Notes: generated by a model not told the origin, from the letters alone. A stretch of 10,503 nucleotides of DNA from Cyclostephanos tholiformis (GCA_036939975.1 JALLPB010003962.1:1-10503); one strand, 5' to 3'. Shown: positions 1 to 8,901, numbered from the stretch's first letter. Numbers and translations are program-made.

Positions 1-82
1 TAACTCTGCCAAACAACCGGGAGAAATCTTACATTTCAATTAATTGTTTACACTATGGCAATCAGCTCTGTAAATAAAATTG

Positions 83-763
83 CTATAAATGAATGGTTAA
101 GGTTAAACATATGAGGGTTTCTGATGAGGGGGGGATGTTCAATTCTCTCACAGAATTCATCAAATGTCTCACTGTCTCATCAACTTGCTGTTTATTCCAG
201 TCTGCAAGGACCTCCTCATCTTGGACTATTTCTGCATGGGGAACTCAAGTAGATGCAAGCTGTAAGCAAATGGACTGATTTGCATGCATCTTTGATGCTC
301 GTGGGGGGGACATACACCACTAATGAGTCTCTTCTCTCTCTCCTCCCTTGTCTTCCTCACACACCTTCTCTTCCTCATTGTCATTCTCTTCAATGCCCAG
401 CATTCCCAAATACATCTTGTCCATTATCTTTCATTTGATTGCAATGCATCAAAGAACCTGATCGGTATTCTTGCCCAGTTTCCCTGTTGGCTTCTTCATA
501 CTCTGACAAAGGTTGCAGATCCAGTGCCACTTCTGGTTGTTGGTGTTATGTTTGATTGGCTCCTTAGTCTGATCCTGATATGCGAGGGCCATGGCTTCCC
601 AGCCGTAGTCACCATTTGGCAAAATCTCCACAACAATTAGAATTAGGATGTCATTTTTGTAGTTCTTGGCACCCACACGGCAGGGGTTTGATTGTGCAAC
701 GTATGGTGATTGCACTCCCAATAAAATTTCAGCTGTTTGAAGCCGGCAGCTTGGGGGGACCAT
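83..763 (-). pseudogene. DUF6818-like protein relic with four in-frame stops
   Basis: One reading frame runs from an ATG at 763-761 (good Kozak-like context, AACACCATGG, with an in-frame TAA just upstream) to a TAG at 85-83, about 226 codons. It carries internal stops at 449-451 (TGA), 431-433 (TGA), 320-322 (TAG) and 245-247 (TGA). The part before the first stop holds the pattern KNYKND, then EILPNGDYGWEAMALAY, then KKPTGKLG. This resembles DUF6818, a Myb/SANT-like domain of unknown function found in oomycete and other protist proteins, often in repetitive families. After the stops the frame still looks coding: an acidic EENDNEEEK stretch, then a hydrophilic helix-like tail (QDEEVLADWNKQQVDETVRH) near 225-160. 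There is no frameshift. Each stop can come from CGA or CAG by one C-to-T change. The family call is from memory of the motif and is moderate. A real gene with introns round the stops is less likely, because coding-like residues sit on both sides. Confidence 0.5.
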
Positions 764-1557
764 GGTGTTGGTGTTTTAATTTTTTACAGTATGTATGTTG
801 TTGTGATATGTCTCGCACAATGACTTCAAGAGACAAGCCTGTAGCTATAATAATATCCTAATGAAGAATTCACTTTTAAATATCTACTCATAGAATTTGT
901 TTTTTCACCATTGTTATTTTTTCTAATTTAGAGTTCGTTATGTGAAGGGATGGGTATATTTTAAGGCCTTTAGATAGCTGTAATGGTCACTACTTATTGG
1001 GCACCGAACCAATAAAAATTCAACCGAGGAATTGACACTACCAGCTTACTACCAAGTAACATTGTATGTTTTCAAGAAACATTTTTAAGTGTCAAAGTAA
1101 CATCTCAAAAGTTACTGATAAACATTGAAATGTTTCTGGATAATAATTTATTGCAGCTTGTATTTGGATGGATGGCAATTGAAACATAATGAGGGAGTTA
1201 TCTATTATCTATCTTACTCAAAAATATGTCTGTTTATTTTGTACTCTTACATTTGCACTGAAACCTGACAAAAAAATTACTTTCACGCCAATATGTTTTA
1301 TTGTGAGTAACAATGACATTGATCAGTCGGTAATAAAATTTTAATCTAGAACACCCCAACAAATAATTTACACAGCAAGTAACATTTTCATACCAAAAAT
1401 AATTTACAGTAGTAATTACTGTCAATAACAATTTATATTTCTAACATACGCAAAAATACATGACAATACATTATTAATAGTACTGTGACACAGTATATTG
1501 CCTCTGTAGTTACTATTTATTTTTGGAATAAAAGTTTTCACTCTTGTGAGGAAGATA
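764..1557. other. AT-rich stretch with no gene seen
   Basis: This 0.8-kb stretch is AT-rich, with stops in all frames and no protein-like composition. The 65-codon minus-strand frame at 1234-1431 has no recognisable motif. The only structure I see is a small inverted repeat, ACAGTA at 1406-1411 and TACTGT at 1417-1422, and scattered copies of AAGTAACAT near 1055, 1096 and 1378. Confidence 0.6.
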
Positions 1558-2148
1558 TCACCAATGACAGAATTGCCAGGTGTGGTATGATGGTGCTGGT
1601 TTGGGGGTCGGGGTTGTTTTGTTGCCATGGCTGAGTTTTTGGCATTCATCAACTTGAAGATGTGCAAAGCTTTGGCTGATAAAAATTTTAAAAATATCTG
1701 GAGAGTTGAGGTTGAAAGTAGGTGAGGGGGGGGGGGGGGGGCAAATGATGGTGATGGTGGCACCAATGGAGGTGTATGGGCATGCAGGAGTCTGGGTTGA
1801 ATGAGATATCAAAGGGTCATGCATAGGGGTTCAAAGGTAGATAGAGTATGGGTTCAGTGTTGAATTTTGAATTTGGGAGGGGGTAGCCAGCAAAAGAGAG
1901 GGCTGTGGCAAATAAAAGGGGAGGCTGCTAAAGGTGGAAGGTAAAGGCAGTTGGTAGGGTTGCTGTGGCAGAGGGTAATGAGGGGATAAGAAGTATGGGG
2001 TGAGAGGATGCTGGGAGGAGGTAAAGGTGTTCTGCTGCATGGTTGCAAATTTTGTGATGAGTGTTGTTGATGTTGTTTGTGCAATTGATTTTAATTCTAG
2101 GAAAGCCGAAATTTGGTTGAGGGTGGGTGTGCAGTGAAGAGGGAACAT
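1558..2148 (-). pseudogene. possible Pro/Ser/Thr-rich coding relic, or low complexity only
   Basis: A minus-strand frame runs from an ATG at 2148-2146 to a TAG at 1558-1560 with one internal TGA at 1831-1833. The product would be rich in Pro, Ser, Thr, Leu and Gln, with a run of Pro coded by the G16 tract (1726-1741). An overlapping minus frame at 1928-2233 has a similar composition, so the bias may come simply from the strand being pyrimidine-rich. No domain is recognised. It lies about 0.8 kb upstream of the DUF6818-like relic on the same strand and could be an upstream exon of it, but no splice pair was convincing. I would not treat this as a gene without transcript or homologue support. 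Confidence 0.2.
1726..1741. repeat. homopolymer tract of 16 G
   Basis: There are sixteen consecutive G on the plus strand, following GGTGA. The tract is unstable in replication and sequencing, so its length and the frames on either side should be treated as uncertain. Confidence 0.95.
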
Positions 2149-2408
2149 CCGATGGAGGCAATGTGTGGGAGTAAATAGTAGATGTGTTGAAGCATGAGGT
2201 AGTGTGGGCTGGACTCAATGGCAAAGAAGGCACTGAGAGAGAGGAGATATGTGGAGGACAAATGGTTGGAATTTCTTCTTATGTAGTCAGAATCCGACTG
2301 TCGCTAGGTGTAGGACTGATGACAGTCATAAAGAAGTCAGGGCCTGCACATAGTCATGGGCATAAGATTTGGAGAGGCCACTGGCTTAATGGCCTAGTTG
2401 GGAGATGA

Positions 2409-2933
2409 GTATCTTTTTCTCAAGAAGACAAATACTCACTATGTCGAAATTCACCACTTTTTGATTTCCTAAAATCTATCACCAGTTCCGGCTGTATGTA
2501 AGTATAAAAAAGTATTTTGATGCACAATATGTAGTTGTGTTTTTCCAGCTAAGTAGTAAGAGAAATCACATCTCGTCACAAGAAAAGACATGACAGGCCA
2601 ATAAAGCCACAAATGAGCTCCATTGGGTCATCAAACTGTATAACCCAAATGGCTAAGTCATCAAAATTGACATCCAGTTAGATGCTTTTCTTTACATTGT
2701 AGATAATAGAGTAGCTATAAGTTAATTTTTTTACTCTAGTATCAATTTAACAATTTAGCTCAATCACTTCAAACCATGCTCTCAATTATAATTACCCCCC
2801 TTGTCAGCAATGCCTTTGCACTGGATCCAAAATAAGCAGTAAATTTGCACCACTGGAGGGGGTGGAAGCTCACCATGATGTTTGTGTTGTGCATTGTGTG
2901 TTTGAAAAATCTATGGGGCAGGCCTGAACCTAA
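2409..2933. other. no gene seen
   Basis: Half a kilobase of mixed-composition DNA with no ORF of protein-like character on either strand and no strong repeat. The last 20-30 bases (from about 2910) show weak similarity to the MULE 3' coding end in opposite orientation and lead into the left inverted-repeat arm. Confidence 0.5.
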
Positions 2934-2980
2934 ATAAGACTGATAAAATTAAAAGGAAACAAATGCTTTTTGGCAGGGAA
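2934..2980. repeat. left arm of a 47-bp inverted repeat
   Basis: The arm pairs with 3841-3887. The outer 28 bases match perfectly and the inner 19 with a few mismatches. The arms enclose about 860 bp holding the tandem array, the CpG-rich patch and the exon-like stretch. No convincing target-site duplication is seen next to it. Confidence 0.8.
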
Positions 2981-3053
2981 AAATTTTCGATCCCAACAGA
3001 CCGACACAAAAAAACCGTCATTTTGAGATAAATCGATTTCAATTATTTTCCAC
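2934..3053 (+). pseudogene. opposite-strand fragment of a MULE 3' coding end
   Basis: Read on the plus strand from 2938, the frame begins K-T-D-K-I-K-R-K, then FGR, and ends at a TAA at 3051-3053. The minus-strand MULE relic ends with the same K-T-D-K-I-K-R-K, then FGG, just before its stop at 3817-3819. At the base level the first 28 positions (2934-2961) are identical to the reverse complement of 3860-3887, and similarity continues to about 2980. Upstream of 2934 similarity fades within about 20 bases. This is either the tail of a second MULE copy in inverted orientation or one arm of an inverted-repeat element whose other arm overlaps the MULE end. Downstream of 2980 the two copies diverge. 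Confidence 0.45.
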
Positions 3054-3056
3054 ACT

Positions 3057-3258
3057 CTGACAAGCATTAAATGAGCAATAGCCGGTCTGATAAGCATTAA
3101 ATGCGCTACTATTGGTCCGACAATCATAAAAAGGCATTTGCTAGCTGATAAGCATAAAATGCCCCATTTTTGTTTGTTGGCTGATAAGCATAAAAAGCAC
3201 ATTTAACGCTCTGATGAGCATAAAAAGTGCTGATAAGCATAAAAAAGCATAAAAAAGT
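3057..3258. repeat. degenerate tandem array, unit CTGATAAGCATAAAAWGC, ~30-bp period
   Basis: Copies of a core close to CTGATAAGCATWAAA start at 3057, 3087, 3117, 3145, 3181, 3211 and 3230, so the spacing is 30, 30, 28, 36, 30 and 19 bases. The core is conserved and the intervening bases vary (GAGCAATAGCCGGT, GCGCTACTATTGGT and so on). The array tails into two AGCATAAAAAA copies. It lies just inside the left inverted-repeat arm. It may be a subterminal protein-binding array of a transposable element or an ordinary minisatellite. Confidence 0.8.
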
Positions 3259-3344
3259 GATTGCGTGTGCATTATTCGGCGCATTAATTATTTTTACACT
3301 TTAGAATTGGATAAACAATAGGTCATTCTTACTAATTAAAAAAG

Positions 3345-3535
3345 AAAAGGCGGCAGCGGCTGGGTCAGCAGCGGCGGCAATGGAGGTGGCGGAGGCAGCG
3401 TTGCCGCTGGTTCTTTCCTTGCTCCAACGGCGGCAACACTCGCTTGCACATGACGCTGATGACGCTCCTCTTGCTTAGACTGTGCCCACAGCTGCCCCCG
3501 ACGAGACAGATCAAGCCGGCGGCAATGGGGAGGCT
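3345..3535. other. CpG-rich GC-rich patch
   Basis: I count 16 CpG in about 190 bases here, with repeated GGCGGC and GCGGCGGC on the plus strand, while the surrounding DNA is AT-rich and CpG-poor. Frames are open on both strands. The minus strand would be Pro/Leu/Arg-rich; the plus strand has an ATG at 3380 in a short frame ending at a TAG at 3477-3479, beginning MEVAEAALPLVLSLLQRRQ. A later plus frame (3505 on) contains RRQWGGSFSG, which faintly recalls the N-terminal part of PIF/Harbinger-type transposases, but this is too weak to call. The patch could be an unmethylated promoter or first exon, or a recently arrived fragment. Confidence 0.4.
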
Positions 3536-3649
3536 CCTTCTCTGGCAATCATTTTGTTGAAACCATCGTGCATTGGATCTTTTGCGTTGTGATGTTTGTT
3601 CTTCCTTGCACGCACAACCAGGACTTGTGACAGTAGCTAGAGTACTTAC

Positions 3650-3739
3650 GAGTACAAAAAGTAGGTAGGTAGAGTTTTCAGCAAGGTCCAACCGGCACGA
3701 CTAAACATGATTTTGCACCACAGCGTTTTCTGGACAAAA
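3650..3739 (-). other. exon-like stretch bounded by splice-site sequences
   Basis: On the minus strand a pyrimidine-rich acceptor (TTGCTTTTCTTTCAG, ending at 3740) precedes a 90-base stretch that is followed by a consensus donor, GTAAGT, at 3649-3644. Inside is an ATG at 3708-3706 whose frame stays open to the donor and starts MFSRAGWTLLKTLPTYF. This is the best splice-signal pair I saw outside the piggyBac relic, but no downstream exon can be assigned and no protein family is recognised. Short consensus sequences like these also arise by chance in AT-rich DNA. Confidence 0.2.
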
Positions 3740-3816
3740 CTGAAAGAAAAGCAATAACAACAAGACAAAGACGAATCGAATGATGACCATAATTGAAAAT
3801 GGGCCCAACAAGTTTT

Positions 3817-6060
3817 TTACCAAAATTTCGTCCGTTTTTTGTTCCCGCCAAATCGCAAATGTTTCCTTTTAATTTTATCAGTCTTATATTTTGTGCAGTC
3901 CATGCAATGGTACATCATGTAGTACCATTGAAGCGTGAGCTTCTTGCTTGGCTTTAGCATCTTGCTGGCAGGAAGTTGCTTTGCAATGCAGAGCATCTCT
4001 TTAAATTGCCTTGCGTGCTCATGTGGGGGCATTAAGAGGTCCCACATTATGTGATGGTCACCTCCTGGCGCCATGTAGACATATTGGAGGTTGCGTGGCA
4101 TCTCGCTGTTGACAAACTTTTTTACGAAGAGCTCAATGGCTTGGTGAAAGCCATCTTCGTTGAGTTTGAACCCAATTCATATGCCTGGGTACTGCAATTG
4201 CAGCATTAAGGATGTCAACTGCCGTTTTCTGCTGAACAAGCTAGTTAGCTTGGTTCATTGACTCAATGCCCATAGGTGGCAGAATGGCCATACATGCAAA
4301 TATCCAGCCCCATGGCACACTGCATAATTGCATATTGTTTGGTATCAGGTATCTTGGTTAGGTAATGATGGTCAGATGGGTGAAGATGATGCAAAAACTT
4401 ATGCAAATTAGTCCTGATTTGCTGCATGTTGGAGCAATTTGACAGCATGTTATACATCCATAAGGCCATGGCAAGGGGCTTCTTTCCACTACCATCCCCA
4501 CATTTTGATATGATGTTCTGGTGCCAGTGGTAAGAGAAATGAAAATTGTGTTCCAAAGGAATACACTTAGCAACCAATGTTATTAATCCCTTTGTCTTGG
4601 TTCATGAGTAACATGACCTGCAGACAATTTATATTTGGGTGAATCCTACCAACAAAATCCCACAATAGCAACCAATTCTTGATATATTTGTTTTGGAATA
4701 GAATTCCAAAAGCAACATTTGACAGCTTGCCATGTGCCATTGTCATGTAAGCAGAAAACAGAGTGTATTTCCCAAACAATGAATGGGCTCCATCTGCTTG
4801 TACAACCTCCTGGGTGACAGAGGACATTTGCTTGCTGACAGAACTCACCACCACAAGTATGTCACTGAGGAATTTGTTCTCTGCCAGGCTGCCTTTGATC
4901 CCCAAACTGTCGGAAAGCAAAAGAGCATTTTCCACCTTCTATATCTTCCAATATGTCTTCCAGTACTCAACATATTGAAATGGTGCTTCCTTCTTTTTCT
5001 TATGCCTGATTATCTCCTCCTGAACTACAATTGTGTTAATTTTTGCCATGGTTTTGTTATGTGTTGTGAAAACAAGCTCCACCTCATGACCAAGCACCCT
5101 CATCTCCTCTACAATGCCTTTTGCATAGCAAACATTATTGATGGCAGTTCCAAAACAAACTTTGCTGCCTCTCTTCCATCCTGAAGAATAGCATTGATGA
5201 TGGCATACTTATTTGCAATGGCCACAGCAAGTCACGGAGTGACTCGTATTTGACCCTGGGCTTTTTTTTACACTCTTGCAGAAAATAGGCACTACCCAAA
5301 GGTATGGAAGGGGGGTCTTGAGAGGTGCCTTGATGTTCGCATGCTTCCTCTTGGGCAGAATAGCTGCCACATCATCACCCTAATGGCAAATGGTTTGCTG
5401 GCAAATCCAGTAGAGCCCTTCACAAAAAGTTCCTGCAACATAGAACTCAGTGCCTTGGATGACAAGTAACAATGGTCCAAACAAACTGAGCAGGCATAAA
5501 ATTCTGCAGCATTGCCTTCTCTGCAATGAGCATCCAAAAATGTCCTGCTTGGGAGCATGTGTCTAACACATTAACAATGAGCCTCAACATTGGTACTCGT
5601 CCACAACGTATTAGCATCAAAGCCCATATTCTTCACAGGAGGGGATCCAATCAACTTCTTCTTGAAGCACTGCTGGCACTGCTGGTCAGACCACTGCTTC
5701 CTTCTTTTGCAGTTGGCTAGTATGGGAAACTTTGCCTCAGCCTTGGACATTCTCCTGTTGTATCTGTTGGTTGAGACCTGCCCAGTATAGATTCTTTGAT
5801 AGATTCTTGTTCCTCAGGAACAATGACTGCACCTCATCTTCCAATTTGGAATTGATTTCAACATATTCATCATCATCAATGTCAGTTGCCATGAAATTGG
5901 ACTCTTTGTTCAGAGGCTCTCTGTTTGGAGGAGTAAAGTTGTCTGAACAGAAGTCTCTGTCAAGGAGGTTTTGGTCATCCTTGTTTTTGTTATTTGATGA
6001 CAATACTACTGCCTTGGCATCAACCTCACCCTGAGTAGATGCTAGGGATAGATTTGGACA
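3817..6060 (-). pseudogene. Mutator-like element (MULE) transposase relic
   Basis: A protein can be followed from about 6060 to a TAA at 3819-3817 by changing frame near 5750, 5300, 5235, 5155, 4580, 4270 and 4172, each explained by a one- or two-base indel. Stops also sit at 5571-5573, 4939-4941 and 4241-4243. In order: an acidic N-terminal region (MATDIDDDEYVEIN), a Cys pair (SDQQCQQCFKKK), a Cys/His-bearing block round VRHMLPSRTFLDAHC, then the transposase core. The core has QADGAHSLFGKY (first Asp, 4792-4794), NVAFGILFQN and WDFVGRIHPNIN. Next comes LLMNQDKG, where the usual TD position reads Asn (4600-4602). It ends with HFSYHWHQNII and GIESMNQAN (Glu at 4262-4264). This order fits the MULE DDE domain, which cuts and moves the element in the nucleus. 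The frame breaks show the copy is dead. Terminal repeats were not established. Confidence 0.6.
3841..3887. repeat. right arm of a 47-bp inverted repeat
   Basis: This arm is the reverse complement of 2934-2980 with a few mismatches in its inner part. It lies inside the last codons of the MULE relic, so it is either coding sequence duplicated in inverse orientation or a terminal repeat of an element inserted at the end of the MULE gene. Confidence 0.8.
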
Positions 6061-6359
6061 TCCCCTGGATGATATGCACTACCACCATATTGTTCACAAT
6101 ATGTTGTAGTTGTTAATGCTGCCACAATGTTGTTGCTCAATGATAATTCAATGGTGTGGTCTTCCTTGGGAGGATGCTTTCTGCTGTCAATCATAGCAAG
6201 AACACCGGTCTTCTTTCCCAGTTTCCCCTTTTGCCATAGAATCATTTCCCAAATAGGGAACAGGGGTGGCAGAGGAAGGCCCACATTAACAATACTTTGA
6301 TAATAACTTTTCTACTTCCCTCTCTGTGGATGTGCCTTTACATTTTTCTGCTTATGGAT
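6042..6359 (-). pseudogene. probable 5' part of the MULE relic
   Basis: A minus-strand frame is open from 6359 down to a TAG at 6042-6044, apart from a TAG at 6312-6314. Its product would include LPPLFPIWEMILWQKGK, ELSLSNNIVAALT and YCEQYGGSAYHPGD, which looks protein-like but matches no domain I know. It abuts the MULE core, whose frame lies one base off and overlaps at 6042-6060, so a single-base indel there would join them. I infer that it is the N-terminal region of the same transposase. No start codon with a clear claim is visible; the GTG at 6284 is not a likely eukaryotic start. It could instead belong to a different broken gene. Confidence 0.35.
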
Positions 6360-7400
6360 TCATCAACATTTACTTTTATTTATTAAAATATGCAATATTC
6401 TACTGGTATCCATGTGGGAATTAGTACATGGGAAATTGCCATTAGGTAAAGCTACTGGATTATGGTTCATTCTGCCCCCATCACACCCACAGCTGCCAGG
6501 AGTGGAGAGTTGCACAGTCATCCCCAAACATGGACAGAGAATTTTCCTGCTATTTTTTGGATGATTGCATTGTTCTAGAGTGCTTCACTAAGCAGCTGCA
6601 GTCGCTTTTTGTTGTTGCATTCAGAACCATGTTCCCTCTTCCCTGTAGATCAGGGTAGGAAATGGTACTTTTTGCTCCAACCACAATAAAACTTGGCTAA
6701 ACCATGGTGCAATGGAGTGAAATGCCATCATCAACAACTTTACCCCACCCATCAATGCTCCCTGCTCCATATCCATCATAGATCAACATCGTTTGGGTGT
6801 GGCACGGCCATTTTTAATGCTTAAAGCATTTTTTGACTTTGCCATTAAAATAGCCCTCCAAGCATTGAGATTTTGGCCAAATAGACTGCACCAATCGATT
6901 CAGCATGAAAATCTATTGTTCGGGTGTGGCACTAAGTCCTATTCTTAAAGCATTAGAAATCAGGATTTTCTCATTTTAGCCTTTTTTTCTTTCAATACTA
7001 ATTCCACCATAGAATTATTTTTCTCAAGTCGTATCTCTTATAATTTTTAAAGCATTTGTTTTGTTTCTTTGATCAACTGCGTAAAACGTTTTGTTGTCAT
7101 TGACATCACTATGAATTCCAATGTGGTCTTTTTTCACCTGCCGCATTTCTTATATAATTCTTAAAGCATTATGTTTTGTCCTTTTATCTAATCACAGAAA
7201 CTTTTTCTCGCTGATTACTCATATACTGATTCCAATGTTAAAATACTTCTACCTTACCTGGTAATAACCAATTTTTGAAACATGATGCCTCCCCCCCAAA
7301 GTTCATGCTTGAAGAATTTACTGCCCTAATTCCTTTTGTCCTACTTCCTATTCAGGTTTGTGATTTTTCAACAGAATACCTTAAATGCCTAAAGAATTAA
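6360..7400. other. non-coding spacer between the two transposase relics
   Basis: No protein-like frame is present on either strand. From 6795 to 7238 it is occupied by a degenerate tandem array, annotated separately. The rest (6360-6790 and 7240-7400) shows no clear structure. A TTAA lies at 7399-7402, about 30 bases beyond the piggyBac stop. TTAA is the piggyBac target site, but it is far too common here to mark an end. Confidence 0.6.
6795..7238. repeat. degenerate tandem array, ~100-125-bp period, TTAAAGCATT core
   Basis: The core TTAAAGCATT recurs at 6821, 6945, 7047 and 7161, with spacing of 124, 102 and 114 bases. Other words recur in step with it: GGGTGTGGCAC at 6795 and 6922, ATTCCAATGT at 7115 and 7229, and CTTATA- or TTATATAA-like stretches just before the third and fourth cores. 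The first core sits in a perfect 15-base palindrome, AATGCTTAAAGCATT (6816-6830). I read it as four diverged units. The array lies upstream of the MULE relic and downstream of the piggyBac relic, so it may be subterminal sequence of either. Confidence 0.6.
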
Positions 7401-8601
7401 TTTTTCAAAACCTACTCACTACAACATAAATTCACGCACTTTTGCTGGTTGTTGCTAAGTCTTCTTGGTTGTCCTGAGCATTGAGCCGCATAATAAGGCA
7501 CGCATGTCTCTCCTTTGCCGCCTCTGTAGCCAGCTTCCAACTCTCCAATTCCCTTTTGATCTCTTCCTTCTTCTTTTTCACTCCATTTTCCCAACCCTCC
7601 CCAAGCACGTCAATGTAGTCACTCCTTGCCAGGCCAAAGAACCTTTCACTGTAGAATGTAAATGCACACTTTGCACCCTTCCAATGCCGTTTATCAAAAA
7701 GACAAATGAAACTGTTACATGTATTGCACTTCCAATAGGTTGATACTCCACAAACCTCACATGGCAAGGGATTAGTCTTCTTCTGGATCATTTCAAAGTG
7801 CTGCTGGATCTGTTCAATCGTTGAGCAAAACTGCAGAATATTTCAAGCAGCCCTCAAATTCATAAGCATCACACCTGTCTCAGGGAATTTTTCTGTGGAG
7901 AAGTCCTTGCTCATTTTCCTTCTGACTTTATTCTGCTGTGTACTCCTCCTGAACTTATTGTCACCAGGATACAAATCATCACGCGGATCATACCTAAGCA
8001 TTTGCTCTGTCAGCTTCAACAACCAAAATTGTGAAAATGTCATCCTATCTTTCTTCCCCACCTTCCACGCCCCATCCAACATACCCTCACAACATTTGAG
8101 ATACATATCGTATGCTGCAATAACCCCCATCAACATTGCATGGAGATATGGTGAGTGCCAATACTTCCAGCTGATGAAACTGTTACCAGTTGTCTTGATC
8201 ATATGATCCATGCTGTCCACGCCATGATAGTGGTTCAGATAGATTGCCCTTGCCTCATTCTGCTCAGTTGCCCATGCAAACTTCTTATTTTTTCTTCCCC
8301 TGAATTTGGGCTGAACATACATTGTTAGTGATAGCAAGTTATTCACACCTGCTATGTTGGTCGCACCTGTCAACTGGAAAGATACAAATGTCCTCATATA
8401 GGCTTTGTTGTTGCCCACTGTGTTAACTCTCTTCACAGCAAAGATTGGTCGCTCAAACCGGGCCACTCTCATTCTCTTGTCAGTTGATGCAACTTTATTG
8501 TGGTTCACGTAGGGCTTTATTCCCAGAGAAAATCGATCACGGCAACAGGTGGCAGTCATCCCAAATCCATTCTCCCCCATGAAATTCATAACATTCTTGC
8601 C

Positions 8602-8615
8602 AGAAAAGAGAAAAG
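8602..8615. repeat. 7-bp tandem duplication in the piggyBac core (AGAAAAG x2)
   Basis: Two perfect adjacent copies of AGAAAAG lie immediately after the second catalytic Asp codon (coding strand). Removing one copy joins ADNHF directly to SGKNVM in frame, which matches the family spacing as I remember it. This points to a slippage or repair duplication that killed the frame. Confidence 0.75.
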
Positions 8616-8901
8616 TGATTATCCGCTGTGATATGTGGACGTGTTGAATAGATCTTCTTGACAGGCACCGTGTACTCCGACCCATCAATGAGATTTCTGA
8701 TGGATACCATGTTATCAACATGTTCTTCATTATCGTTAATAATAACCATCATTGCTAATTTGTTGCATAGATTGTATACTTTGGATGACCCCTCCTGCGT
8801 GAATCCCTTTGGCCTTGTCACTGGCATTTGTAGGGAGTGTCGGTGGATGTATTCACGAGGGTACCTGTGATGAATGTCGATGACAATAGTGCTTTGGCCA
8901 C

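Noticed and set aside
323..861. Plus-strand frames of 93-105 codons
   Set aside because: They are antisense to the DUF6818-like frame and lack any recognisable domain.
1406..1422. Hairpin ACAGTA...TACTGT as a regulatory or RNA structure
   Set aside because: A six-base stem in AT-rich DNA is expected by chance and no gene is adjacent.
3057..3258. Resemblance to a CRISPR array (short repeats at ~30-bp spacing)
   Set aside because: The cores are imperfect, the spacers are only about 10-20 bases and uneven, there is no leader or cas gene, and the context is eukaryotic transposon DNA.
3505..3600. PIF/Harbinger transposase N-terminus (RRQWGGSFSG on the plus strand)
   Set aside because: Only about ten residues resemble the family, the flanking frames do not continue it, and no DDE domain follows.
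4763..5184. Plus-strand frames of 71 and 133 codons
   Set aside because: They run antisense to the MULE core, have no motif, and are shadows of its codon pattern.
7399..7402. TTAA as the end of the piggyBac element
   Set aside because: TTAA is very frequent in this AT-rich spacer and no terminal inverted repeat could be paired with the other side, which may lie outside the window.
7465..7743. Plus-strand 92-codon frame
   Set aside because: It lies antisense to the Cys-rich C-terminal domain of the piggyBac relic and has no independent support.
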